DNA from: PALSA-1296 sp038210275
Lineage (GTDB): Bacteria > Bacteroidota > Ignavibacteria > Palsa-1295
NCBI GenBank assembly: GCA_038210275.1
Contig: JBBQWV010000004.1
Location: forward strand, 195,451 to 259,450
Direction: 5' to 3'
Length of the DNA stretch: 64,000 bases
Shown piece by piece: positions 54,385 to 63,173 of this stretch (the first letter of the stretch is position 1; each line of letters opens with the position of its first letter). The position numbers were made by a program, and so were the translations under genes. The notes beneath the pieces were generated by a model. It searched no databases, was not told the DNA's origin, and saw only the letters and a list, made by a program, of their open reading frames with translations.

Positions 54385-55615
54385 GCGCAGACCGAGCGGA
54401 CGTCCTTCGGGATTTGGAGATCGTGACAGAAAAAAACCTTTTTCTTCACGCTCACCACGTACTACAACTCGCGAACCACGTTCGACGAGCACAACTCCGC
54501 GAAAGAAACTGACACTCGCTCCAGTCGGAAAAAGTTTCTCTCCAGTGGGACGGACTCTTAGTCCGTCACCCAGACCATCGCGCGACCGCGATTCGCGCTT
54601 TGAAGGACGCGATGCAAGGAGTTCATCACTCCGCATATCACGCCCGGATTCCCGCGCACCTCGCAGCACATCCGACGGACCAAGAAAAAGAATATCTCTT
54701 TCGCCATCATCATCTCCGACAAAAGTGGAACGGACTTCAGTCCGTTCAAGCACATTCAAATCTTCTCCGGCAAAATCTTTCCGAAGTTCGGATGCAACTC
54801 CGAAAATAAAAGTAAGGAAAAGAATTTCTCTAACCGAAACTCGAGCGCCAAAAACCGAAGCTCCGCTTAAAGACACCGTTCGCCTCAATCGTTTCATCTC
54901 CTCTGCAGGAATTTCTTCGCGCAGAAAAGCTGATGAACTCATCGAGCGCGGCAAGGTAACGGTCAACGGAAAAACCGTGAAAGAGCTTGGTATCCAAGTT
55001 GACCCAAATAAAGATCTTGTCACTGTTGACGGCAAAACGATCTCGATGAAGATGCATCACGTTTATCTTCTGCTTAATAAACCGAAGGATGCGATCTCGA
55101 CTGTTAAAGATGAATCCGATCGCAACACCGTCATGAATTATGTCAGCACTCATGAGCGAGTGTATCCTGTCGGAAGACTTGATAGAAATACAACGGGCGT
55201 TTTGCTTCTCACGAACGACGGCGACCTCACAGCACGCCTGACGCATCCGAAATATCAGATCGAGCGCGAGTATCATGTCACACTCGATAAGCCACTCAAT
55301 AAAGAAGATGCTCAGAAGATCGCAACAGGTGGTGTTGATCTTGGCGAAGGCGAAATCAGTTCGCCGATCCATGTAGCGTTTGCGCATAACGATCCGAAGG
55401 ATGTCTATGTCGTGATTCGCGAAGGCAAGTACCGCGAAGTCCGCAGACTTTTTGAAGCATTTAATTACGATGTCCGCAAACTCGATAGAACCATGTTCGC
55501 CGGCATCACCCATCGCGGCATGAAGCGCGGCGTCTCCCGCCCACTCACACCTCGCGAAGTCAAAGACCTGATGAAACTCGTAGGATTAGATCCGAAAAGT
55601 AAGTGGGATTTTTAA
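54251..55615 (+). CDS. rluB: 23S rRNA pseudouridine synthase, RluB/RsuA family, with long basic N-terminal tail
   Basis: This is a 454-residue protein. The enzyme part begins near residue 205 with an S4 RNA-binding domain (VRLNRFISSAGISSRRKADELIERGKVTVNGKTV), followed by the synthase with the catalytic Asp in VYPVGRLDRNTTGVLLLTNDGDL and REGKYREVRRLFEA. The first ~200 residues are a disordered Ser/Pro/Arg/Lys-rich tail in which (P/V)(R/K)K(R/K)(L/I)(T/S)L recurs four times. No later start codon precedes the S4 domain, so the ATG at 54251, inside scpB, is needed unless translation is unusual. Two family-B DNA palindromes are part of this tail (54545-54569 and 54728-54747). Confidence 0.9.
   Translation: MAQKKIQLPLTKSSPSPRKSSSSPRKTSTGPKKRLTLSSPSPRTERRPSGRPSGFGDRDRKKPFSSRSPRTTTREPRSTSTTPRKKLTLAPVGKSFSPVGRTLSPSPRPSRDRDSRFEGRDARSSSLRISRPDSRAPRSTSDGPRKRISLSPSSSPTKVERTSVRSSTFKSSPAKSFRSSDATPKIKVRKRISLTETRAPKTEAPLKDTVRLNRFISSAGISSRRKADELIERGKVTVNGKTVKELGIQVDPNKDLVTVDGKTISMKMHHVYLLLNKPKDAISTVKDESDRNTVMNYVSTHERVYPVGRLDRNTTGVLLLTNDGDLTARLTHPKYQIEREYHVTLDKPLNKEDAQKIATGGVDLGEGEISSPIHVAFAHNDPKDVYVVIREGKYREVRRLFEAFNYDVRKLDRTMFAGITHRGMKRGVSRPLTPREVKDLMKLVGLDPKSKWDF
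54545..54569. repeat. Family-B palindrome within the rluB coding tail, first copy
   Basis: GTGGGACGGACT-CTT-AGTCCGTCAC, an imperfect copy, is translated as part of VGRTLSPSP in the rluB frame. Confidence 0.8.
54728..54747. repeat. Family-B palindrome within the rluB coding tail, second copy
   Basis: GAACGGACT-TC-AGTCCGTTC is translated as part of VERTSVRSS in the rluB frame. Confidence 0.8.
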
Positions 55616-55639
55616 GAGGTTTTATTTTCTCCAGTTAAT

Positions 55640-56065
55640 TTAGACTATATTCTTTTCAGGGAATATATTTATAAATTGAGCCGGAGAAATAATTTTAATT
55701 CCCCGGTATGGATCCATTGTTAAGAGATCATTATCTCCACTTATAATATGGGTCGCATTACCATCCAGTGCAAGTTCAAGAAATTTATTGTCTTTTAGAT
55801 CGGAACAATCCGCAACCATTGTGCTCACCTGAACCAAGGTCGCTTTAGAAATCAATGCACGGAGAAAATTAATTCTGTCCTCTATGCGGGAATACTTATT
55901 CAGTTTCGGACGACGAAGAACTTCATCAAGTTCAGTTAACGTTTCTTCGGAAATAAGAACTATCTCATGCTTCAGAAGGAAAGATAATACTTTTCTCGGT
56001 ACGGAGTCTTTTCGCAGAGCAGTGCTAACAATAACATTTGTATCGACAACAATACGCTCAGGCAT
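55640..56065 (-). CDS. PIN-domain toxin (VapC-like)
   Basis: This is a 141-residue PIN nuclease. The acidic active-site residues are in VVDTNVIVS, in the ETLTELDEVL segment, in DLKDNKFLELAL and in ISGDNDLL. It matches the COG1569-type putative toxins. Its start overlaps the antitoxin end by eight bases. It converges with rluB, leaving 24 bp between the stops. Confidence 0.9.
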   Translation of the reverse strand: MPERIVVDTNVIVSTALRKDSVPRKVLSFLLKHEIVLISEETLTELDEVLRRPKLNKYSRIEDRINFLRALISKATLVQVSTMVADCSDLKDNKFLELALDGNATHIISGDNDLLTMDPYRGIKIISPAQFINIFPEKNIV

Positions 56066-56288
56066 TCTCAGCGAGAATCTCTTGGAGTTTACTATCGGTT
56101 AAACCCTTGCTTTCGGCATAATCGCTCATACTATCCATTATATCTTCGATAGAAGGTACGTTCTGTTTCTGAAGACCTTGCTTGAGGAGAAGCGAAACGA
56201 GCATTTGAATCTTCTTCTTTTCTTCGCTGGAAGCCACAAAAAAAGACTCCGCTGCTTGCGTATCAACTGAAAGCGTTATATTTTGCAT
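56058..56288 (-). CDS. Antitoxin partner of the PIN toxin
   Basis: This is a 76-residue protein (MQNITLSVDTQAAESFFVASSEEKKKIQMLVSLLL...). The frame is open much further upstream, but that part only shadows the adjacent 719-residue gene. The start at 56288 is set by AGGGA five bases before it; an ATG at 56300 is possible. It resembles small helical antitoxins of PIN pairs in length, charge and position. Confidence 0.85.
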   Translation of the reverse strand: MQNITLSVDTQAAESFFVASSEEKKKIQMLVSLLLKQGLQKQNVPSIEDIMDSMSDYAESKGLTDSKLQEILAENA

Positions 56289-56370
56289 ATTTCCCTGCAT
56301 GATATAATCAACAGAATCTATACCGCAATGTTTCCAAGAAAGAATAGGGCAGCTTTGCTGATTATTACCT

Positions 56371-58530
56371 TCATCTTGCGATCTCAATTGCTTTGGTGAT
56401 GTTTTGCTTCTCAGTATGTAGGCGAATAAAATATATTCCTGAGGAAAGATTTTCTGCATTGAATTTTGTATCATAACTTCCGGCTTCATAACTTCCGTTT
56501 GCAAGGACTCCGTAACTTCTTCCAAGTGCATCGAAAACTTCGACCGTGATATTGCTTCGCTCGCCAATACTGAACGGAATCGTTGTTGATGTTGAGAATG
56601 GATTTGGGTAATTTGTGCCGAGAGAGGTTGCAGATGCGGAAATATTTGTCTGCGATACTCCATTTTGATTTGCAACATTAAAAGTTTGAATGCTGCTGAA
56701 CACACCGCTAACGTCTGATCCTGCAAACAATCTTCCACTTTGATCGCGGCACAATGAAAAAATATTAGTAGCTGTTAACCCATCATTAAATTTCACCCAA
56801 TTCGATCCTGCATTTGTATCAAGATAAAATATACCTGAGTCGGTCGCCGCAAAAACTTTTCCTGCTGGAGTGGAAAGAAGTACATTAACACGGGTTGCGT
56901 TCAGTCCTGCTGCTCGCTTCCACCAAGTGGCACCATTATCTGTTGACCAATATACTCCAATGTTCTGTATTGCTGCTAAGATATCTCCCTGCGTATTTAC
57001 TACCATCGCAGTAACACTTCCTGCATTTGATGGAAAATTCGTATTCAGGTAATGCCAAGTAAGTCCAACATCGGTCGATTTGTAAATGGTATCCTGACTA
57101 CCTGCATATACGTCACCATTTTGATGAATAGCCAAAGAAAAAATTTGTTGATTTTTGACCCCATTATTTAGTTGGTCCCAAGTTTTGCCATTATCAATTG
57201 AGCGGAAAATCCCTTCCGTTCCAGATGAAACAAAGATTTCTCCGCTATTCCTAACATCAATTCCTGAAATCCATGAGGTAAGTCGCGCACCATCCCGGAT
57301 CCAATTCAAACCACTATTTGAAGAGCGAATGATCTGTCCTTCTGTTGCTGCGAGAAGATTATGAGAAGAATCAATAGCAGTCTTAAAAATTGCAGAGTTT
57401 GCATAAGGTTGCATACTAATAACGGAATCGGACCTAACCATAGTCCAATACTTTCCGTCGTCTTGGGAGAGCCATATCGATCCGATGTTAAATTTATAAA
57501 TACCTTGTGGATTATCTTGAGTAAATCCTATTAAATTCCCATTCGGATGTTTAAGAATTGAAGTAACAGATCCGGTTGGCACATCAATTTTTAACAACGA
57601 AGAATTTGTATCCAAACTTGATCTAAATAAAATATTTGATGCTGACCCAAAAAAATCACCCTTACTACCGACTCCCACAATATGAATATTCCCGTTTGGG
57701 AAAATCGGTGATCGAACTACATCCCGCCAATGGTCTCCTCCATCATCCGATGCAATTGTCTTTTCGTCTCCGGTAATTATCATTCGACCATTCTTATTGA
57801 TATTAATAGAGCTTACATTGTAAAAATTAATTAAATGTTTCCACGTTCGGCCACTGTCAAGGGATCGGTAACAAACATCACTTTGAATACCGAACAGATA
57901 ACCATTTGGGGATTCACTAAAGTATGTGAATGGGCCTGTTATCCCGTTTATTATTTTAGACCAATTCTGTCCTGAATCAGTTGAACGATAAAAGCTGCCT
58001 TGTGCAGATATAAAAAGTTGCCCTGCCTTATCTCCCCAAATCCCGGCAATGCTATTAAGACTGCTTATTACCTTTGCCCAAGAATTCCCATTATCAGTTG
58101 AAAGGAAATAACTACTTCCTAAACTTGCTGTTTCTAACACAAAGATTGAGCCATTAGGCGTTATGGAGATATGCGGTTTCAAAAAACCAACACTCAAGAC
58201 CCTTTGCCAAGTATCACCATTGTCAAGTGAACGCCAAATTCCACTGTCCGGATGCAATGTAACAGTCGCGAAAAGTGCATCACTTGATGTGATCTGCAAA
58301 CCTAGTAGAGTGTATTTTTTAAATGTGGTTGCGATTTGCATCCATGATATACCATCATCCGTGCTCCTCATCAAAGTATTAGAGAGAACAAAAATATATC
58401 CTTGCGAATTAGTGACGACAGCCTTAATGGTTGAACCGCTTGGTCCATTTGTTTGCTGCCAGGATTGTCCCCTTGCGTCAGAAATGCCGAATACTATCAA
58501 AAAAGCGAGGAAAAAGTATGTGTACTTCAT
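56371..58530 (-). CDS. Secreted Asp-box protein with type IX sorting domain
   Basis: This is a 719-residue protein with a signal peptide (MKYTYFFLAFLIVFGISDARG). At least eleven Asp boxes run through the body (RSTDDGISW, RSLDNGDTW, LSTDNGNSW, RSTDSGQNW, RSLDSGRTW, RSIDNGKTW, KSTDVGLTW, WSTDNGATW and others), giving a multi-propeller. The C-terminus is a Por sorting domain (TNYPNPFSTSTTIPFSIG...VEVFDALGRSYGVLANG...GIYFIRLHTEKQNITKAIE). It is the fourth Asp-box cargo gene in the window, counting the frameshifted one and the YCF48-type anti-sigma. Confidence 0.88.
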   Translation of the reverse strand: MKYTYFFLAFLIVFGISDARGQSWQQTNGPSGSTIKAVVTNSQGYIFVLSNTLMRSTDDGISWMQIATTFKKYTLLGLQITSSDALFATVTLHPDSGIWRSLDNGDTWQRVLSVGFLKPHISITPNGSIFVLETASLGSSYFLSTDNGNSWAKVISSLNSIAGIWGDKAGQLFISAQGSFYRSTDSGQNWSKIINGITGPFTYFSESPNGYLFGIQSDVCYRSLDSGRTWKHLINFYNVSSININKNGRMIITGDEKTIASDDGGDHWRDVVRSPIFPNGNIHIVGVGSKGDFFGSASNILFRSSLDTNSSLLKIDVPTGSVTSILKHPNGNLIGFTQDNPQGIYKFNIGSIWLSQDDGKYWTMVRSDSVISMQPYANSAIFKTAIDSSHNLLAATEGQIIRSSNSGLNWIRDGARLTSWISGIDVRNSGEIFVSSGTEGIFRSIDNGKTWDQLNNGVKNQQIFSLAIHQNGDVYAGSQDTIYKSTDVGLTWHYLNTNFPSNAGSVTAMVVNTQGDILAAIQNIGVYWSTDNGATWWKRAAGLNATRVNVLLSTPAGKVFAATDSGIFYLDTNAGSNWVKFNDGLTATNIFSLCRDQSGRLFAGSDVSGVFSSIQTFNVANQNGVSQTNISASATSLGTNYPNPFSTSTTIPFSIGERSNITVEVFDALGRSYGVLANGSYEAGSYDTKFNAENLSSGIYFIRLHTEKQNITKAIEIAR

Positions 58531-58621
58531 TGTCGTCTATGATGAATAACGTATGTCTATGGTATAAACTATTGAAGATGGGTAAAGTTACACCATTTTC
58601 TTGATTTAATTGAGGGTTTCC

Positions 58622-59332
58622 TCAATCCCTCAAAGTAAAAAACTCCGCCGTCTCGACCGTATGCAACAACAGTGTACCTGCGCGGACAAGATCGACTAAT
58701 ATCTTCGAGGCGCGCCGGCGAGAGATATTGACGAGGTTAGCGAAATCCATGACGGTGATTCTGCCATTCTCTTCAAGATATTCAAAAAGAATTTTTTCAT
58801 TGTGACCGATGGCAATTCTCAGCGGCGCTGCACCTTCCTGCTTTGAACGCATGACTTGCATCACTTCCTTGCTTGCCTGCATTGATTTATCGCGGACTCT
58901 GATAAATCCGATGCGCGAACCGTTTACAACGCGCTTTCCTGCTGCATCATATTCCACAAGTGTATGTGGTTTATCCGCACTTGCATTAACGGTAACAGCG
59001 ATCACATCTTTTTTTCCTGACCAGGGGATGATGTCGCAGAAAACATTGATCGGTGGATCGCAAAGAAATTGGCTTGTGTGTTCTATCTCAGAAATTTCGG
59101 ACTTCTCGCTTTGCAATCCATAGACACTTCCATCATCATCAACTCCGAAAAGAATCGTGCCGCCTTTTGTATTTGCAAAAGCGATCATTTCCTTTGCAAT
59201 TTTTTCCGGCGAAGAAAAATGCCGCTTGAATTCAACGAGCAATCCTTCGCCTTCCCTGATGAGCGCCATCACCTCGCGGCGAGTTACTTTTTTTCTATAT
59301 GCAGTTTTATTCTCTGCTACTCCTTCGAACAT
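58622..59332 (-). CDS. AlbA_2 (Schlafen AAA_4) domain protein with winged-helix tail
   Basis: This is a 236-residue protein. Residues about 20-160 hold the AlbA_2 pattern (EGEGLLVEFKRHFSSPEKIAKEMIAFANTKGGTILFGVDDDGSVYGL and the Glu/Lys-rich loop). The C-terminal part (EYLEENGRITVMDFANLVNISRRRASKILVDLVRAGTLL) is a winged helix. Such proteins are often transcription regulators or defence-linked nucleic-acid binders; the role here is unknown. Its start overlaps the NHL gene end by 16 bases. Confidence 0.85.
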   Translation of the reverse strand: MFEGVAENKTAYRKKVTRREVMALIREGEGLLVEFKRHFSSPEKIAKEMIAFANTKGGTILFGVDDDGSVYGLQSEKSEISEIEHTSQFLCDPPINVFCDIIPWSGKKDVIAVTVNASADKPHTLVEYDAAGKRVVNGSRIGFIRVRDKSMQASKEVMQVMRSKQEGAAPLRIAIGHNEKILFEYLEENGRITVMDFANLVNISRRRASKILVDLVRAGTLLLHTVETAEFFTLRD

Positions 59333-60228
59333 ACGACGAGCTTTTCTTTAGTCAGAATGTAATAGCTATTCTTATAGACGAATACTGCAACGACGTGATT
59401 CGCAGATTCCGGAATTGCCAGCGAGCCTTTATATGAAAGATCATTACCATCAAAAAGACGAATCACTTTTGCATTCTTATCTAATGCATAGATCACATTT
59501 TCAGATGAAGAGAGTTTCACATTCTGCACATCAGCATAACGAACTCTTGCCTGCGGAAGATAGACATTATTAAAAATAATCAGCGAGCGCGAAGCTGCAT
59601 CAGCGATCGTGACGAATTCATTTCCTGCGAGAGTGATTGATACCGGATTCATCTCCGTACCGGATTCTGTGCCGGAAGTGGTAACGACTTGCTGCGAACT
59701 GTTTTCTGGTTGGATGCTGAGAGCGCGTTTATTCTCGCCATCAATAATAAAATAATTTCCTGCCGATGCAGCGCGCACTGCAAGCGGATAACCGAATTTT
59801 ATTTTCGAACCCGACTCATGTCCGCCAATGCTTGCCTGCCAGATAAGATCTTTCGAATACATTTCGATACGGTTATTATTCCTATCGGCAACAGCAACGG
59901 AATTGGTCAGCGAGGCATCGAGATCGAGAGGCTCATCGAATTGATCATGCTCTTTGCCAAGAGCGATCACGGCGCGAAGGCTATCGCCATGCTGATTGAA
60001 TTTGAAAACTCCCGGCGCACCGGCATCGGCAATATAAATATTTCCGAAGGCATCAATACTGATCGCCTTTGCATCAATAAAATTACCGAAATTTTTTTGC
60101 GGAATTAGTTTGCCAAGAACAACATCATTCTCAAATTCTTTCAAAGATGAATGAGTTGACGAGCAGGAAGGAAGAAATAGAGTGGAGCTAAAAACCAATG
60201 CGCACAGCCAGACGCCATGGGTCTTCAT
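59317..60228 (-). CDS. NHL-repeat lipoprotein
   Basis: This is a 303-residue protein from the ATG at 60228 (MKTHGVWLCALVFSSTLFLPSCSS, lipobox LPSC); the upstream ATG at 60309 would add a non-signal stretch inside the neighbouring gene. Repeats such as FGNIYIADAGAPGVFKFNQHGD and SVAVADRNNNRIEMYSK are NHL-type beta-propeller blades. It is likely a lipid-anchored propeller facing the periplasm or surface. It overlaps the DUF5683 gene by 41 bases and the AlbA_2 gene by 16. Confidence 0.82.
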   Translation of the reverse strand: MKTHGVWLCALVFSSTLFLPSCSSTHSSLKEFENDVVLGKLIPQKNFGNFIDAKAISIDAFGNIYIADAGAPGVFKFNQHGDSLRAVIALGKEHDQFDEPLDLDASLTNSVAVADRNNNRIEMYSKDLIWQASIGGHESGSKIKFGYPLAVRAASAGNYFIIDGENKRALSIQPENSSQQVVTTSGTESGTEMNPVSITLAGNEFVTIADAASRSLIIFNNVYLPQARVRYADVQNVKLSSSENVIYALDKNAKVIRLFDGNDLSYKGSLAIPESANHVVAVFVYKNSYYILTKEKLVVCSKE

Positions 60229-60724
60229 GGGTTTGCGGTGGAATAATTGCGGAAGTATTGATCGGATCGGATACATCAAAGTCGAAAAGATGAGCGGAAA
60301 TATACGCATCTAAAAGATTTGCAATATAAACAAGAGCAGCATAAATATAAAACTTGTCACGATCATCGCGGTAAAATTCGCGCTGAGCTGTGTATCGTTG
60401 TTCATTAAAGGAATCACCTCTCGCATGCTGGTTATTTACCGAATCAATATCGACTTGATACCGCGCGTTCTGAATAAACGCTCCATAAAAACATCCAACG
60501 ATCCCTGCAACGATAAACGGCGCTTTATACCAACCGCCCGTATAAATTTGTCCTGCTCCAGGAAGCACTCCGCTCAATACTAAAGCCAGCGTTGGCGATC
60601 TCTGCATGTGGAAATGTCCGGTATCAACGATCACTTTTGCATTCTGCGATGAATCGCGGAATTGCGCATTGGATGTTTGCGCAGCAGCGAATAGAAAACA
60701 AATTATCAGAAGATAACGACACAT
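60188..60724 (-). CDS. DUF5683 membrane protein
   Basis: This is a 178-residue protein from the ATG at 60724 (MCRYLLIICFLFAAAQTSNAQ), two bases beyond the ridA stop; an ATG at 60748 is less likely. Core LVLSGVLPGAGQIYTGGWYKAPFIVAGIVGCFYGAFIQNARYQ identifies DUF5683, followed by a membrane helix (AALVYIANLLDAYISAHLFDF). In Bacteroidota this family sits next to parAB, which agrees with the order here. Function is unknown. Confidence 0.88.
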   Translation of the reverse strand: MCRYLLIICFLFAAAQTSNAQFRDSSQNAKVIVDTGHFHMQRSPTLALVLSGVLPGAGQIYTGGWYKAPFIVAGIVGCFYGAFIQNARYQVDIDSVNNQHARGDSFNEQRYTAQREFYRDDRDKFYIYAALVYIANLLDAYISAHLFDFDVSDPINTSAIIPPQTHEDPWRLAVRIGF

Positions 60725-60726
60725 TC

Positions 60727-61101
60727 TTAAATTACTTTCGCAATACATTCGATCTCCACTCTCGCACCTTTTGGTAAGGCTGCTACTGCAACAGTGCTTC
60801 GTGCGGGCTTTGCATCGCCGAATGCTGCGCCGTAAAGTTCATTCACTTTTGCAAAATCATTCATATCCGTTAGGAAGATCGTCGTCTTGATAACCGATGC
60901 AAAATTTGCACCGCCTGCTTTAAGCACCTCGCTCATATTTGCAAGCACTTGATTTGTCTCTTCCTCAATCGAAGAATTTTTCATCGCTCCGCTTTCCGGA
61001 TCAAGTGCGATCTGTCCTGAACAAAAAAGCAAATTACCTTCGCTGGTCGCCTGCGAATAAGGTCCTATCGGTTGTGGTGCGTTGGGGGTTAGGATAGTCA
61101 T
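60727..61101 (-). CDS. ridA: RidA family imine/enamine deaminase
   Basis: This is a 124-residue protein that hydrolyses reactive 2-aminoacrylate-type intermediates made by PLP enzymes. Family signatures are PIGPYSQA, LLFCSGQIALDPESG, and KPARSTVAVAALPKGARVEIECIA with the conserved Arg. It lies between parB and the DUF5683 gene in an otherwise conserved Bacteroidota cluster, so it is probably a later insertion. A family-A composite element precedes it. Confidence 0.95.
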   Translation of the reverse strand: MTILTPNAPQPIGPYSQATSEGNLLFCSGQIALDPESGAMKNSSIEEETNQVLANMSEVLKAGGANFASVIKTTIFLTDMNDFAKVNELYGAAFGDAKPARSTVAVAALPKGARVEIECIAKVI

Positions 61102-61117
61102 CTTGTATGTAATTATT

Positions 61118-61239
61118 GTGTCATTGCGAGGAGTCGCGTAGCGCGACGAAGCAATCTCCTAAATCGTGGCAGACTCTAAAGTCGCTACAAACTATCAGGG
61201 GATTGTTTCGTCAGGCTAAAGCCCTTCTCGCAATGACAC
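61118..61239. repeat. Composite family-A inverted repeat between ridA and parB
   Basis: GTGTCATTGCGAG (61118-61130) and CTCGCAATGACAC (61227-61239) bound a 122-bp palindromic unit. The core AATCGTGGCAGACTCTAAAG and CTACAAACTAT is similar to the core of the 52392-52652 element. Confidence 0.85.
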
Positions 61240-61243
61240 ACTT

Positions 61244-62206
61244 TTAATCTACTCGTATATTCAAAAGCATTTCGCTGATTCTCTCGAGATCATCTTGCGA
61301 ATAAAATTCGATGGCGATCTCACCGCGCTGATCTGCTTTCTGACGAATGCGAACTTGCGTACCGAGTTTTTGCTTCAGATCATTTTCCAATGGAACAAGC
61401 TCTTCGCTTTGCTCTTCATCCGAAGCGGCTTGCTTCATCGGTCTGCCTGATTTCTTACGAGCCGGGCTTCCGTTTGTAACAGGGCTTTCGGTCGCCGCTT
61501 TGCGAGCAAGTTCTTCAAGTTTACGCACCGATGAACCCTCTTGCACTGCCGAACGCCAGACGACGACCTGATGCGCCGCATCGGGGATTGCCATGATCGC
61601 TTTTGCATGACCCATTCCAAGTTCGCCTTTGCGAAGCGAGGCTTGAATTTCAGCAGGAAGTTTGAGTAATCTCAGAAAATTCGAAACGGTCGTCCTATCT
61701 TTCGAAATCCGTTCGGCAACTTCATCCTGACGCAAACCGCATTCTGCGATCAACCGCTGATAGGATTCTGCTTCTTCTATCGGATTAAGATCTTCGCGCT
61801 GAACGTTCTCGACTATTGCAAGCTCCAGCATTTTTCTATCGCTCGGAACGTCGATCACAAATGCAGGGATTTCTTTTAGTCCCACAATACGCGATGCACG
61901 GACTCTGCGCTCGCCGGATACCAGTTCATACGTATCGCCTGCAACACTGCGAAGTGTTACCGGCTGAATGATGCCATGCTCGCGGATGGATTCGACAAGC
62001 TCGGCAAGTGAATCAGGTTCGAAATCTTTTCGCGGCTGAAACGGATTTGCTGCGATCAGATCAAGGCTGACAAATGCCGTTGATTGCAATCCGCCGCCAA
62101 GATCAACGGAGCGAGAAACCTCTTGCAGATTTTCTGCAGCAGAAGATTCAGCGCCCGGTATTAGCGCTCCAAGCCCGCGTCCTAATGTGAATTTAGTTTT
62201 TGACAT
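61244..62206 (-). CDS. parB: Chromosome partitioning protein ParB
   Basis: This is a 320-residue CTPase/centromere-binding protein. The N-terminal CTP-binding fold is ISLDLIAANPFQPRKDFEPDSLAELVESIREHGIIQPVTLR, followed by SGERRVRASRIVG and the helix-turn-helix RQDEVAERISKDRTTVSNFLRLLKLP. A C-terminal dimer domain follows a basic linker. It is 71 bp after parA, with a family-B palindrome in that gap. No parS site was sought beyond inspection. Confidence 0.95.
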   Translation of the reverse strand: MSKTKFTLGRGLGALIPGAESSAAENLQEVSRSVDLGGGLQSTAFVSLDLIAANPFQPRKDFEPDSLAELVESIREHGIIQPVTLRSVAGDTYELVSGERRVRASRIVGLKEIPAFVIDVPSDRKMLELAIVENVQREDLNPIEEAESYQRLIAECGLRQDEVAERISKDRTTVSNFLRLLKLPAEIQASLRKGELGMGHAKAIMAIPDAAHQVVVWRSAVQEGSSVRKLEELARKAATESPVTNGSPARKKSGRPMKQAASDEEQSEELVPLENDLKQKLGTQVRIRQKADQRGEIAIEFYSQDDLERISEMLLNIRVD

Positions 62207-62240
62207 TGCACAACATCATTTTACTCTGCAAGGGAATTTC

Positions 62241-62268
62241 AGTGGGACGGACTTTAGTCCGTCCCACT
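62241..62268. repeat. Family-B palindrome between parA and parB
   Basis: AGTGGGACGGACT and its exact complement enclose TT (28 bp). It is the cleanest copy in the window, 9 bp after the parA stop. Confidence 0.85.
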
Positions 62269-62277
62269 AAAACATTG

Positions 62278-63054
62278 CTACTTTTTTATTTTCGGATTTC
62301 TTGTAATAACTTCTTCCGAGAGATCAAGGTAATTTTTCGCACCGCTACTCCAGGGATCGTAGATCACGACAGGCTGTCCGAAACTTGGCGCTTCGGATAG
62401 GCGCACATTTCTTGCGATCACCGTCTTGAATACTTTCCTATCGAAATATCTTTGTACTTCGCCGACAACTTGATTCGATAAACGCAGGCGGCTATCAAAC
62501 ATCGTCAGCAAAACACCTTCGATATCAAGTTCGGGATTTAAATGTTTCTTGACGATATTTATCGTATTCAAAAGCTGTCCCAATCCTTCAAGCGCGTAGT
62601 ATTCGCATTGCACAGGAATGAGTACGCTATCGCTTGCCGAAAGCGCATTAAGCGTTAGCAGACTCAGCGACGGCGGGCAGTCAATGAGGATATAATCGTA
62701 GGTCATCTTCAATGGCTGCAAGGCGCGCTTCATGACGCGTTCGCGATCGGCAACGTCAATCAATTCGATCTCGGCGCCGACAAGATTAATATGCGATGGA
62801 AGCAAAGAAAGATGCGGCACCTTCGTTTCGATGATCGCCTCTGGGGGTTTCAGCGAACCGGTAAGCACTTCGTAGATCGTCTTCGTCAGCGATTTCGAAT
62901 CGATTCCCAAGCCACTGGTAGCATTGGCTTGCGCATCAATATCAACCAAAAGCGTCTTGAATCCAGCCATCGCAAGCGATGCCGCCAAATTGACAGCCGT
63001 CGTCGTTTTGCCTACTCCGCCCTTCTGATTCGCGATCGCAATAATTTTTCCCAC
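62278..63054 (-). CDS. parA: Chromosome partitioning ATPase ParA (Soj)
   Basis: This is a 258-residue deviant-Walker ATPase that positions origins with ParB. Walker A is KGGVGKTTT with the signature Lys, the Walker B region is LLVDIDAQANAT, and DYILIDCPPSLSLLTLNAL is also present. Full length. It is the first gene of the parA-parB-ridA-DUF5683-NHL-AlbA_2 run. The promoter should lie in the repeat-rich region after 63054. Confidence 0.96.
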   Translation of the reverse strand: MGKIIAIANQKGGVGKTTTAVNLAASLAMAGFKTLLVDIDAQANATSGLGIDSKSLTKTIYEVLTGSLKPPEAIIETKVPHLSLLPSHINLVGAEIELIDVADRERVMKRALQPLKMTYDYILIDCPPSLSLLTLNALSASDSVLIPVQCEYYALEGLGQLLNTINIVKKHLNPELDIEGVLLTMFDSRLRLSNQVVGEVQRYFDRKVFKTVIARNVRLSEAPSFGQPVVIYDPWSSGAKNYLDLSEEVITRNPKIKK

Positions 63055-63152
63055 GTGTACTAAAGCTTTATCATTTTATCGGATGAACCGAGTATAACGA
63101 CAAAGCCGTCCGAAAAATTAAATCAATCTCTTTTTGGGGGAGTTCTCCTGTG

Positions 63153-63173
63153 GGGCGGACTCTTAGTCCGCCC
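63153..63173. repeat. Family-B palindrome
   Basis: GGGCGGACT-CTT-AGTCCGCCC, perfect 9-bp arms, upstream of parA. Confidence 0.85.

Noticed and set aside
54268..55035. 255-residue minus-strand open frame opposite rluB
   Set aside because: It mirrors the Ser/Arg-rich tail of rluB; no ribosome binding site or homology pattern.
56301..56738. Long N-terminal extension of the PIN antitoxin frame
   Set aside because: It only shadows the adjacent cargo gene in another frame; a ribosome binding site supports the short start at 56288.
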